Origin: Aptenodytes patagonicus
Lineage: Eukaryota > Chordata > Aves > Sphenisciformes > Spheniscidae
DNA: 64,000 nucleotides
NCBI RefSeq assembly: GCF_965638725.1
Contig: NC_134949.1
Span: forward strand, 42,746,151-42,810,150
Direction: 5' to 3'
Under the pieces are notes generated by a model that saw only the letters and a list, made by a program, of their open reading frames with translations, was not told the origin of the DNA and did not search any database. Position numbers and translations under genes: made by a program. Each line of letters begins with the position of its first letter. Within the stretch, counting starts at the first letter, position 1. Below are positions 51,986 through 63,717 of this stretch, in pieces.

Positions 51986-51995
51986 GGGGTTCCCC
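51986..51995. promoter_or_regulatory. palindromic NF-kB-like site upstream of PHLDA1
   Basis: GGGGTTCCCC fits the kB consensus GGGRNNYYCC on both strands. It lies at the edge of the CpG island, within the likely promoter. Motif match only. Confidence 0.3.
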
Positions 51996-52331
51996 GCTGT
52001 GCCTAACTACCGGTAGGCTAATACAAGGATTAACCTAACAGTTCAAGTGCTCTATAGCGCTCATCTGCTTGCACCGGGTATTCCAGCAGTATGCGTTTGG
52101 AACAAGCTTCCCCAGCCTTCCCCCGTGGGGAACAGCAAAGGGCCCCCTTCTGGGTGTTTTTGATTCGAGTCCAATAAATCCGGTGCCAGTTTTCAGCAAC
52201 ACCCCGATTTTTAAGCAGCCGTCGCTCCATTAAACGAAGGAGACAGCCTGACACACAACCTAGTACAACAGCTTTATCCCTATGCTCCAGCATCGCTCTC
52301 GCCCGTGCTGGGGGAGAAGCAGCTTCTACTG

Positions 52332-52357
52332 TATATATATATATATAAAAAAAAAAA
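52332..52357. repeat. (TA)8 followed by an A run
   Basis: Eight TA units run into about ten A residues, roughly 350 bp upstream of the presumed PHLDA1 start region. It is likely length-polymorphic. Confidence 0.85.
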
Positions 52358-52399
52358 TACATCTTTACTCTCTGCAGCAGTTTGAGTAATGTCTAAAGA

Positions 52400-55300
52400 A
52401 AGCAAGTATCCATATCACTTCCCAAAGGAAACACCAGAACATCAGTACTTGGAAATTTTAAAAGTAGACTAGGGAAAAAAACCTACCCAAAGAAAACCAA
52501 ACTGGCAAATGGCTAGGACCATTTTTCCTGTTATTCTGCTTTGTTGCCACACGTTTGCTCATTGTTTGGATTCTGCCCTGAGGTTAGCTTTTGAATTCAT
52601 TTATTTGAGTAGAAAAGTAAAGTGACCTAAGGTTAATATTAAACTATTTATTTTAAAGTCCTTTAATGTATTAGATGTAAATCAAAAGACCACATAACTG
52701 AAATTGGCTGACAATGCCAATGTAAACTGAATGCTGGAGGTTTCATACTAAGTTTGAGAGCACTGGGTTTTTTAACACATGTATTTAACATGGCCATAAA
52801 AAAAAAAAACCCTCTTCACAGTAACCTGGCAGCTAGGAAGCAAGTCATGCTGTAGCATAGGTCAGTGGAAGCACATTAGAAAAAAAAAATCAATATTAAT
52901 GATAGCTTTAATGGGGTTTATCTCTGATAACATTTTAAGAAGTATTTCCTCTTATAATCTTTTACTCTTGAAATTCAAAGTTGATTTTGATAAATTGTTG
53001 AGAGGTAAACAATTAAGGTAAAGGCAATTAAAATTATTTAGCCATTTTACCTTTCCTGAGGTAACCAGAAGGCACTCAAATCAGTAACAAAGGTAACTTG
53101 CTAGCCACAAACTGAACAGAAAAAGGAGATTAATATCTTAAACATTCATTTATCTAAAGAATAGTCCCTTCTCCTCAGAGCTCAATATATACACTATAAG
53201 ATACAGTTCATTCTCACAACCATCTTACACATATTTTAAGAGGCACATGCTAGTTTCCAAAAGATCTGAACACCATTTGCGATTGTCTCAATCCGCAGTA
53301 CATTGCCATTTGAACCCAAATTCCCCAGCACAAATATCTGCATCTTCAGCTGCCGATGCACGTACAAGGAGCCTCAGACATGGCTTGAGCGAGGTAAGAG
53401 TCTCCTGCCTTTTCACCTGATGTGTTTTGCATCTACTTCTTCACTCCTGATTAAGTGTGTCACATGAGCAGAGACTTAACTTTGAAATTGTCAAACTAAA
53501 CCATGAACTGGTTAAAAGGTATTCATCTGTACCAGACAATTAAAATACTGAGTTTATGGAAGGCATAGGACATTGAACTAAACCTACAGAAGACTCATTT
53601 CTAATAATTCACCTGCACAGTTTCGGTTGCAGCTCCACTGCTGTAAGTGAATAGCCATTTCACCCCAAGCAAATGCACTAACCAGTAGTACAGAAACTAG
53701 CCTTACGACTTAGGAGTCCCACAAGTTATTCTGTAACAAGCATTCAAGAACTCTCCCCCCGCCCCCCCAAACACTGCACTGTAACACTTAAGGACATTAA
53801 CACGTAATCTACATCTATGTATTTTAATGTGAGCTCTTTTGCTTGTTCTCAGTGCTAATAGTAATTTGTAATTAATCAAAGGAAGAAGGTGAGACTAGTG
53901 TGGAAGGCGAAAGATTTTCAAATATACAGGAGTAAGGGGATTAAATTCATTCTATGTGGGCCTTCCATGGCATAAAGGTCTCTGAAGTGCTGAATGTCAG
54001 ATTTTTAACCCAGCTCTAAACACTGATGGACATACTCTGCTAATGTATAGACTCACAACAACTGTTTATTCCCAATGAAATTCACCTAAGCATGCAAAAC
54101 ATCCATTTAAAACTTGTACTCCGTAAGCCAACAAATATTAACAGCCATTTAATATACATTTGACCAAAAACACCAGATCAGTCAAAACCTAGAAGACCCG
54201 GGTAAGATGAAATACTGACAGTTTCATGGTAAAAGAACAAGATATCCCAATTTAATTGTGCAGAATTTGGCAGTAAAGGATACCAAGCTTCGTTTTCCTA
54301 GATGGAAGTCAAAACTGAACTTCCGGAAATGTTTCTTACATTAGTATTTTGAAAAAACACATTCACCACAGTTAAGCACACTACATTATCCCACTGAGAT
54401 TTTACTTTACTTTTCTTTAAATATATATTTAAACTACTGCAATTATATTAAATGCTCCATGTCCACTACCTTCATTGAGGTTTCACTAAATACTATGCAG
54501 GTTCTGCATCTGTTCCTCCTGAAATATCTGATGTGCAGATGCCTCCTACTGTCAAACCTGAAATACTACAACCTGAAAAAACTGAACCTGATCCTTGAAA
54601 GTCTCTACATCCAAGATCCATTTATTTCTTATTGAATTTTTCCTTTTCCATGTTCAAAGTTAATACTGGTAACAGAAACGTTTGGTTGTTAAATACACTG
54701 GTCTCCTATATCATAAGCTCCCTAACTCAGGCTCAAGTAGTTGAAATTTTGTATGTGTAACCTTAATTAAAGAGTAATTGTGGTGAGAGTAATTAAAGTG
54801 TTCTTTTTAAACCCTGAGGCAAGTTAAACATTTTTGGGAAGCCACCATGAAAAACCAAAACGCCCATAATTTTACCAGTGTTCTCCTGGGTAATGAATCT
54901 GCAGACAGCAGCTTGACACCAACTATCAACTATTAGTTTCAAAGTGATGCCAAACTTACCCTGAGTGACAACCCTTAAACATCATCATTTCTTCCATTAC
55001 TGAGAAGTGGCTGAAACAGAAAAAGGGTTAAGAGGGAAACCTAAAGGAAGTATGAGCTGGTCATTGCTAGACAGAAAGAAAATGAGGAAAAAAAATAGTC
55101 AAGGGTTGAGAAATACATGACAGATAGGCATGTTGCAATATGCTGTTAATTAGACAATAAGTGCTTACTTCTTAGAGTATTTTCTTGACCTTTACCATCT
55201 CCCAGTAATTTCCCTGGAACTTGCTGCTGACCGAACACTGAAGCACTGAACCTGTGATCTGGGGTGCAGGCTTTTCCTTTTACAAGTTCCATCTCACAGG

Positions 55301-58300
55301 TAGCTGTATATACCTCACAGTAAACCAGACATAAATAGACGGAAGATTTACCGTAACTATCAACCACACTTCCCCAGGCCCTAGCATTCCCTATAACCCA
55401 TGGCAGTACCAAATGAAGAAACCGCGGGCAACGCAGAGACTATTGGCACTGCAGCTGCTCCAGCCTGGCTTTTCCAAAGTCCCTTGCACTTCAGAGACAG
55501 CCGTCTTCTAAAATATTAAAAAGCACTTAAATACACAATTGTAGAGCAAAGCCAGCCTCTAAGAGGGTTTAAATGACCTGATCTTTCTTAGATTTGATCA
55601 CCTAGTGCTGAGTAAAACATGCTGTGAGTTCCGAACATACTGACTGCTTCTCATCAACTGCAGGGTAAACATAAGTTTGGGCAGATACTCCCAACACTTG
55701 AGCATATAAGCACAACTCAACAGCCAAGTTCAGGAGCTAAGCCCCCTCTGCAGCTGCAGAGACAACTTTTCTTGCCAACTCAGCGCACACCAGTTAGATA
55801 CCTGTAAAAAACAAGAGCTCTTCTGCCATACCCCCACACTCCTTGCGCACCCGCTTCTAGCACACACCAAGCAGACCCACATGTGGAACAGCTTATCTTT
55901 TGCTTGGTGTGCTCTGTCTTGTCTGCTTTACTTGCCCTAATTTTCCTACAAAATCTGAGGCACAGGCCACATGTGGAAGACTACTAGGTCTGAGCAGAGG
56001 TCTAACAGGAGGACTTAAAGAGTGACGAGACAAATCTTATCCAACATGCCACGTGGACAAACCTCCAACTCCTCTTGATAGTGTACAGAAGTAAGACTAT
56101 TTCCACTAGATGGATTTACGTTCACTTTAGGTAAGCATTAGCAATTAAAAGTCATTACTTCAACACTCCCTTGAAAACTTGCAGGGAACCAGTGCATCTC
56201 AAACAGAACTGAGCAGTTAAGTAAAACCAAAGGTGTGGCAGCAACGACTTCTCTGACCTGTACAAGAAAGTCTAGGATTGGAGGCGGCTTACATCTGCAC
56301 AGAATGAAGGAGGAAGCGCTGTAGAGCCAAGTCTACCTACTCCAACATCTGTGCGGCTCTAACCCCAAGCTAGCAGGCCATCAAGGCTGTTACATACAGA
56401 AATGCCTTTGTTATCAGACTGTCCCCTTTGTACTGAGGAGTTCAGCATTTTGTTTCCTTAAGCCACTGAGAATGCCACAACACAATCCTCCTCCCCAACA
56501 CAAGGCATCTGAGAAACAACTGCTGCACAGACATGTTTGGAAATAGGAAGTGTCTGGCAGACAAGCTAATTGTACATTTGTGTATAAGTTCCCTACCAAT
56601 TTCTGAATCAGGTCTACAACAATGGGCCTTAAAACACAGGGAAAGTTTAAGTACCAGCTTGAAGGCAAAGGTGAACACATTTGATTCCTGCTGTTTTCTA
56701 TACTCTGCCTTTTTTTTTTTTTTCATGTAAACAAGTGAAAACATGCCAAAATTACAATACCTGCTATATAGCTTGGGAAACATCAGTTCCAAGAATCCAG
56801 CTAAGAATCTGAGCTTATGAAGCTAGTTAGCTGTAGGAGACATTGGTAAGAAGCGTTGATATGCCTAGTGTTTAAATAATCCAAGGTAACATTTCTAAAT
56901 GCACCTGACATCACCCTTTTCCAGAAAGTAAAACTTAAGAATGCTAAGCTTAAATATGGTCATCTACTTTATTTCAGGATACTGCTTTAATTTTTTTTTT
57001 TTTTTTACCATTAAACGAAGTTATACCAGACAGGAAAACTCTTTAGTGCTGATGTAATCTAATCTACATTTGCTGAAAGTATAGAATTACCAAGAAGCAT
57101 CCCTCTCCATCAAGCATAAGCTCTGAGCACCCTTTCCTCTTATCCAAAGTCTCAGTTAATTCTCCTACCTCCTTCCTCACCAACCCTCCATTTTTCCCTA
57201 AGATAATTCTCCCTTCAGTACAGCAACCAGAACTGGACAGAAGACATCATTTACACAGATCTTAAATTTTGGTGCAGTACTGGAACAACTAACCAAGAAA
57301 TCCTATTTCAGTGAGACATTTTTCTAGCTTGAACTTGTTAACAAGGCAACTTATCTTCCTCAAATACTAAATGAACGGTTTCTCTACAGCTGGTATAAAT
57401 CCATGAGAAGTTAAAAGAATGAGTCACAATACTCCAATCAATGTTGAAAGTTTAATGTTCCTGCTACATACTGCCTTTCAGAATTGCTAAACAAGAGTGT
57501 CGCTGATCACAAAACTACGTTAAGCACCAAAACAGTTTTTATTTAACTGATGCCTTAAGAACTGGCACCTCAATTTGTATGATTATATCCTTCCTTTTGC
57601 TGCAGTCTGGAGAGCACAAGAACTGCTGATTTAGAACTAGCAAGTCAATCTAGAGAGCAGCTTACCAAAATCTGTCGACAGAGATGGATTCATGGCTCTG
57701 GATCTTGCAGGCTGCAGGTGAGCTTTGGTATCTATCAACTCCCCTTTTCAAATATTGTATCCCATTGTATGATATGAAGATATTGAATGAGAAAGCAATT
57801 GAAACACAAGCCAAATTTCTTAAGAACGGTGACTTCTGAAATTCAGACTTTTAACAGTGCTTTCTCTTTTTAAGATACAGTTGCCAGATGCTGTTAGTAA
57901 AAATGGGCTAGATCTAAGTAAGGACTTCAGATACTTCTCATGTCCAAAAGTATGAACCCCAAAGCCCCGTATTAATGACTGCTCAAGCTCATAACATACC
58001 ATCAGTTTGGTCTCTGCATGCCCTGAAGTTTAAGTTTAAACTTAATCCTGGGAGACAATCAGAGAAGAGACCAAGTGATACCCAAACACCTGGCAGGGTC
58101 AGTGCCTCAAAGGATAAACATATTCTGTCAGGATTTATGTCATCACAAGAACACAACCACATCTACTTTAACACACAGTTACCAGAGTGTGATGTTAACT
58201 TTTCATTACTGTATTCTTCTACGCTATGAACTATGGGTTACCTAAAAAACACCTAAGAGCACAGCTTTGACAGTATTGCTTTATATACAGCTATAGATAA

Positions 58301-59180
58301 CAAGAGCTCCTTCTCCCAAATCCATAAATATCTGGAGAGGAGAAAGATGAAGCCTGACAGGGATTCTGAAATGAAGCAGTGTGGTATTTAAGCCTTCAAG
58401 GAATTAAAAAAAAAAATATCAGTTTAGTCAGAGCACACGAGACCTTCTTCCTCTCAGGGGGACTGAGGATTCAGAAGGGCATTTGGGATAAGCCTCACTC
58501 TGTATTACTTACCCTCCAAGCAAGACAGGCTAGAGAAACTCTTCCACCAGCCCCACCCTCATGCAGCTGTTGCCTCCTGCTTGCCATGCTCTTTTCAAAC
58601 CTTCAACCCTTTATGGCTAAGTCAGTGTATCAGTGGCAAGAAGAAAAAAAAAAAAAAAAGAGTAGCTGCTGCAGAAATAGATCCATGGCTAGGCTGGACA
58701 TTTCTTTCCAACCCTACAAGGACCTTCCCATCCCTCAGAATGTTATTTGGGTACTTTCTTAGAAGATGAGAACTTCTGTAGTTATGTGAAGGACAAGACT
58801 GCACAGAGTACAGTAGCATCTTACTGACTGGGAAAACTCAAGTGGAAGACATCAGTTCATAGTCTCTTCAAGCTGAGTGCATTCAAATCAAACCTCAGGA
58901 GCACCTCCACTGCTAGGCTAAAGGCAAGGTTAGTACGAGAAAGATCTAGCCCATACGTTTCAACTGACAATGAACACCCAATATGGACAAAGTATGAACC
59001 AGAATGCGCAAACGTAAGCATAGTGAACAGAACATTAGGTGAGGAGAGAGAAATTCCTTGGGGTTTGTTTCCTCCTCCATAGATGCTTGATACAGCGAGT
59101 ACAAACTAGAATTGTATTCTAGTCTTCCAGCACTCCCTTAGACTGCAGGGCAGATTTTGTTCAGGACAACCTTGCTCTGC
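52400..59180. other. AT-rich intergenic spacer between NAP1L1 and PHLDA1
   Basis: No supported gene. Open frames are short. The stretch has A/T runs (52,798-52,810, 56,711-56,724, 56,992-57,006) and several AATAAA motifs in the NAP1L1 sense (57,538, 56,968, 54,621, 52,647, 52,600). These could serve longer NAP1L1 3' UTR forms but are also expected in AT-rich DNA. Confidence 0.65.
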
Positions 59181-59571
59181 CTACATAGAACAGACATCCA
59201 AGGCACCTTTCTTGGCTCCAGATTTCATACTAATAACCAATGCCTTAGAGTCAGGCATGGCAATACCGAAGTCCTTTATCAGATCTAGCTCCACTTCTAA
59301 AAACTCGCCTTCTCCAAAATGGCAGTGGTGACCAATCACTGAAACATCTAGCTCACATTCACAAGCATCACACTGCAAATGGAAAGTATGGATCAAACTT
59401 TCAAAACTATTGTGTTTGTTTTTAAAATGCTATATAATTTACTTTTCAGTAACTCTCAACTTTTGTTTCTAGTAAGAAGGGAACTGCAGCATGAAAGATA
59501 TGCCTTACCAGTTTACACATGCAGATACACACATCATAATAAAACAAGACTAGCTTCTGAAAATACTAGGT

Positions 59572-59577
59572 TTTATT
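59572..59577 (-). terminator. probable NAP1L1 poly(A) signal
   Basis: AATAAA in the NAP1L1 sense, about 665 nt after the stop codon. It is followed about 40-60 nt later by a GU-rich element (GUGUGUAUCUGCAUGUGU type, about 59,513-59,535), the arrangement expected for cleavage and polyadenylation near 59,550. An ATTAAA variant lies just upstream at 59,691-59,696. Longer 3' UTR forms are possible. Confidence 0.5.
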
Positions 59578-60242
59578 CACACCCCAGTGGTAAACAATAA
59601 CCTTAATATGATGACTAGGTTTCCTCTGTAGATCACTATGTCACATAAAATACAAAACCCATAGCATAAACAAGCTGACAGTTATGAATGTTTAATGTGG
59701 TCTCGTTGGAAATTAAACAAGTTATACTAGTTTTCTCAAGTAGTCAAATTCAAAATGCATCATCATCTCCTAGTTAGTACAAGTCACTGCCATTTCTATA
59801 ACAAAGTAATGAAGGCACAGCTAGTGCAAGCAGACTTAAACCCGTTCAGACTACTGGGCTGAAAAATACTTTGGTTGGTTTTTCAGGAGAGAGTTTTCTC
59901 TAAACAAATATTGGTCTCAGTTAACAGTTCAGATAATCTTTACAGCTGCAGTCTAATAGCTACATGACAAAGACTTCACAAGAACCAAACTATGTAGCAA
60001 TGAATTAACATTCATGCTTTAGGGGATTTACTGCATTCTACATATTGGCAGAAAATTATACTGTTAAAATGCTAGGTAGATTGAACCTACATTTTAAACT
60101 GGTTCTTATGTGTTTGATTTCTTTTTTTAACAAATTGGTTACTTAATTCTACCAAGATACAAAACATAAGGCTGTAAGTAACTAATAGTTGTGTTTAGGC
60201 TATTACAGTGCAGGTAATCCTCAAGGCCACATACACACTGCT
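59578..60242 (-). other. NAP1L1: NAP1L1 3' UTR (last exon)
   Basis: Non-coding, AT-rich sequence between the NAP1L1 stop codon and the first good poly(A) signal. No small open frame of interest. The left border depends on the poly(A) site used. Confidence 0.6.
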
Positions 60243-60278
60243 TCACTGCTGCTTGCATTCTGCTGGGTTTTGATCCTT
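60243..60278 (-). CDS. NAP1L1: NAP1L1 last coding exon (C-terminal CKQQ box)
   Basis: After an acceptor reading TTTTCTCAACAG, the exon encodes KDQNPAECKQQ and a TGA stop, identical as I recall to the human NAP1L1 C terminus. CKQQ is a CaaX-type prenylation signal; human NAP1L1 is recorded as farnesylated at this cysteine with the last three residues removed. The exon starts in phase 0. Use of a different last exon would remove the lipid anchor signal. Confidence 0.96.
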   Translation of the reverse strand, partial: KDQNPAECKQQ

Positions 60279-62080
60279 CTGTTGAGAAAAGAGGAAATAT
60301 CAGTTTACAGATATCAGTGTTTTAAAAGAACTATTAATATTGCTAAGCATACTTTCTCAAGTTCCAGCATTCAAATTATTCTTTCATCTTTTCCCTTAAA
60401 CTAATTGCCTAATATTAGTAATACTGGTGCTTTTGGATGTAGCAACATCCACAATGCATTTATTTTGGCTTTGTTAGTGCATTATGATCCAGAACAAAAC
60501 CTGTTCAGAACTAAGTGTGGTGGGATACTCTGAAAGACACTAAAACTGGAAAAAGGAAGAGAAGAGTTATGCATAGTAACAAACAACCCAGCTCAGAAGC
60601 AGCATCCAGGCCTTCTGCACAGTTTGAGGCAGAAGAAACTTCCTGTGGTCAGTAACAAGCCTTACTCCAGAAGCCACTGCAGAGCAGTGCAATGAAACAC
60701 CAAGTCATGGTATGTTCTTAACGCTCTGGAAGCATCTTTTGCAATAAATTCCAGCTGTTAGAAAAATTCTAATGTGGAAAATGTCTTCTGTTATATTGAA
60801 AAAGACAACCAAAAATATCTTACAGTAAAATGGGAATTTAAGGAAAAATTTCTGGGGACAGAGTTCAGTTGCAAGTTTTACTCCACTACCTTGGTCTGCA
60901 TAGCTATTCTAGGGCCACAGTGCTTCAATAAATTCAGCTAGCCTGTGATCAGCTTACAACTGTTCATTCGCGTGTCAATACACTATAGTACCGCTACTGC
61001 CTCTAGCCCTTTGGCAGTTCTCTTCTGAAACTGAGCATACAGTCTTGCCCTTTCTCAGTTCTGTTTAGCCTAGAAAAACAATCTGAAATGGTAGAAATAA
61101 GAAGCCCCATCTTGCAGCTGTTTCATTTTGATTCCAAAACTTTCTTGAATAGGAAGCAATCTGAATACACTATGGTAGATGAAACATCACCAACAGGTTG
61201 TACATTTTGATTAATAGTTCTATATCCTACATCTTTCTAGGTACACTGCTCAGATTACGTAATTCTTTCAATAATACTTTGACTGTAGCTCAAACCATTC
61301 CTACTGAAAAATATGCTGCCTCCTCATTTGAAATTGCAAGCACATTTTGCAGCAGACACTTTTAGTTCACACAAACTTCGTTTTCATGACTGCAACTTTC
61401 ACCTACCACACCATCAGATGCTTTCAGGTGGCTAAACACGCCTTTCCCTCAGCCAGGAAAAAGCTATGAATTGAGTGGCTCACAATCACTGTTCCAGCAA
61501 ACTGAGCCTGACTAGTCATTTGCCCTTCCCATGGAATAAGAAAGCTGCCAGTTGCTCTTGGCTGTTCACATTTTAGTACTTGGCTGTAGATGCATTCCTG
61601 AACCTTGACTTCTGCTACCTCAAGCAATAGAAGACTTTGTTATTATCCACCCTGAAAAAGCCTCAGTTTTGTACTCTGCTGGGAAAATCTGTGCCAGAGT
61701 CTGCTTGTGACGAGTTCCCAAAAAATGAAGCTGGATTACTCAGTTCTCTGCATGTCTTTACAACCATTATAGAACATTTTCATCATTAGCAGCAACTTGC
61801 TGCATGACAAGTTTACAGAAAACCAAGCCTGACTAATTTCAGTGCTTAAAGCCAAAAGTTACTTTTACAAAATTATTCTCGGAGAAAGAACTTTAAAAAA
61901 GTTGCTCTACCATTATTAGTCTGCCAGAACTGGGACTGAAACAGCCTCAGCCAAAACATACTCACCATAGGAACTATTGATTAAATACTGAAACTAAAAA
62001 TCAAGATTTAACCTACATAAAATTTGTTTGTAGTTTGTGTATGCATACACAAACTGCAAACATTCTTTTTAATTCCTTAC
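60279..62080 (-). other. NAP1L1: NAP1L1 intron (1802 bp)
   Basis: Bounded by the donor GTAAGGAATT at 62,080 and the acceptor CAACAG at 60,279. No snoRNA or miRNA hairpin could be supported by eye. Confidence 0.85.
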
Positions 62081-62131
62081 CTTTGGGTCATAATCAGGAT
62101 CATTTTCTTCATCTGCTTCTTCTTCCCCCTC
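62081..62131 (-). CDS. NAP1L1: NAP1L1 exon, acidic tail EGEEEADEENDPDYDPK
   Basis: The exon is 51 bp, phase 0 at both ends, with the acceptor TTTCTTTCAG and the donor GTAAGG. It encodes 17 residues, 9 of them Glu or Asp, matching the human tail with Ala in place of Gly at the sixth position. The acidic tail of NAP1 proteins modulates histone binding and is a site of polyglutamylation in mammals. Skipping this exon would keep the frame. Confidence 0.96.
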
Positions 62132-62539
62132 CTGAAAGAAAACACTTGTTTATATTTCTCTAGCATATCCACATTCAACTCCTTGAGCCATTTCCAAGAA
62201 AATTAAGATTAAATTCTACTCTTAAATACATTAATTACCACTTTAAGTTATGCATATTGTATTAGTTTGCCCTCCACAAAGCACATCATCTTTTGACATC
62301 AGTTGCAACTTAATTCGTAAGATACCTTAGGATTGTCTTCATTTGGTTTGGGGTTTTTTGGGTTTTGGGTTTGTTTTTTTTTTTTCACCCTAGATCCACA
62401 GAACGATGTGTTGTATCTTCCATTCATAAGTAATGCTTAAACTTAGTGTCCAGAGCATTCAAAAACTAAAGGAACTCTTATTCCAGATAACAAACTACAA
62501 AAGGGAAACCATTTAAATCAAGGCCATCTGTCAACTTAC
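62132..62539 (-). other. NAP1L1: NAP1L1 intron (408 bp)
   Basis: GT-AG borders. It contains a G/T-rich low-complexity stretch (plus strand, 62,343-62,385) with runs of G separated by T. Confidence 0.85.
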
Positions 62540-62572
62540 CTCATCATCTGCCTCTTCGCCTTCTTCATCATA
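62540..62572 (-). CDS. NAP1L1: NAP1L1 33-bp micro-exon, acidic YDEEGEEADDE
   Basis: Eleven codons, seven of them Asp or Glu, lie between the acceptor TTTTCTCTCCTAG and the donor GTAAGTTGA. They match the human tail at this point (human has ADEE where this reads ADDE). The exon is phase 0 at both ends, so it can be included or skipped without a frameshift. Confidence 0.95.
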
Positions 62573-63594
62573 CTAGGAGAGAAAACAAATGGTTTTGATA
62601 GTGTCATAAATGCAGCCATTTATGGCTCAAGTACAGCCAGATAACTCAAGTAGATGCCAGAGACCACATTGTATTGTGCTTTAAGAGAACTTCCTATATC
62701 CGACAGATTTAAAAATGCTTTATGCATCAGCATGAACAATATTCAATCTCTTAAGCTATGCTCTGGCAGAGAAAACTGTCTACCTTCAGTTCCTTATGTG
62801 CAACACTGGAAGAGCTTATTAAACTGTGATAACACTTCTGGCCAGTAGGGTGTCTCAGAGCCTAAGGCAATCTGTACAGTCAGCAACTTCCCTCTTCCAC
62901 CTCCCCCAGCCACAGCTTTGGACTAAGGGCTACCATTTTACATTCTAAAAGTTCATTTTAAGGCTGGACTTATCTTAGCCACATCAAACTGTCAAACTGT
63001 CCTTGCTTGTGCGGAGGCAGGGGAGAGAATATTTCACCCATATAAAGTTCTGGGGTTTTGTGGTTTGCTTTTCAAGCTTAGCTCCCTTAAAGCACTTAAT
63101 TCAAGCTTTTGCAGAGCTTGCTTTGAATATCTTGGCATGCTTTGAATGTGCTTATCTACAGTTTTTTAAGAAGAGTGCCCTCCTGAAAGGATCAGGCTTG
63201 AATCTCAAGGAACTTGGTGGCCCAGCATCACTGTAAACACAAATATCAGGCTGAACAGCTAGATAAATAGATTAATTTGTTCTCTGGCAGCTCATTATAG
63301 TTCTACCGAAGTACTAGGTACGCCACCCTAGGAATACCTTATACACAAAATTCAACTCAAACATCCTCTAAATGTTCAGCTTCTACCACTACTTTTGCCA
63401 CAGAACTCTGAAGTCACTACTTCAAAGATGAATCACCTTCATGCTGCTCTTTACTGAACACCCTAGGAAGCTCAGCTGAAACTAATGTGATAGATCCCAT
63501 TCTAAGGATACCAACATTACAAAAGTCAGGAATTACCCGAGGTCTTTAAGCAACATTATTTCAAAGTTTTTAGCATTTTGAAAGAAATACTTAC
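62573..63594 (-). other. NAP1L1: NAP1L1 intron (1022 bp)
   Basis: Donor GTAAGTATTTC at 63,594 and acceptor CTCCTAG at 62,573. Nothing else is recognisable inside; the open frames are short. Confidence 0.85.
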
Positions 63595-63717
63595 ATCATC
63601 ATCATCATCTTCAATAGCTTCTCCTGTGAAGTACAATACTGACCGGGGGACTATACGTTCACGCAAGAAATGACCTATTTCAAAGTCTGCAGCAAGGATT
63701 GCCTCAGCATCATCATC
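63595..63717 (-). CDS. NAP1L1: NAP1L1, nucleosome assembly protein 1-like 1, exon ending the NAP domain
   Basis: NAP1L1 is a histone chaperone for H2A-H2B (and linker histone) that acts in chromatin assembly and shuttles between cytoplasm and nucleus. This 123-bp exon encodes 41 residues, DDDAEAILAADFEIGHFLRE through RIVPRSVLYFTGEAIEDDDDD, the end of the NAP domain and the beginning of the acidic tail. It matches human NAP1L1 with a conservative Ile-to-Val change (RIVPRS). The acceptor is TTTTATGCAG and the donor GTAAGTATT; both ends are phase 0. The four exons in the window give the last 80 residues, about 312-391 if the protein has the usual 391 residues. Upstream exons lie beyond the right edge. 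Confidence 0.96.

Noticed and set aside
50987..52006. 339-codon open frame on the strand opposite PHLDA1
   Set aside because: It is the antisense shadow of PHLDA1 and its CpG island; Leu/Arg/His-rich with no domain.
52030..52362. 110-codon minus-strand open frame upstream of PHLDA1
   Set aside because: Starts inside the TA/A microsatellite and has no recognisable feature.
62343..62385. G/T-rich stretch resembling telomeric sequence or a G-quadruplex
   Set aside because: Repeat units are irregular and only three runs of three or more G occur close together; low-complexity intron sequence is the simpler reading.
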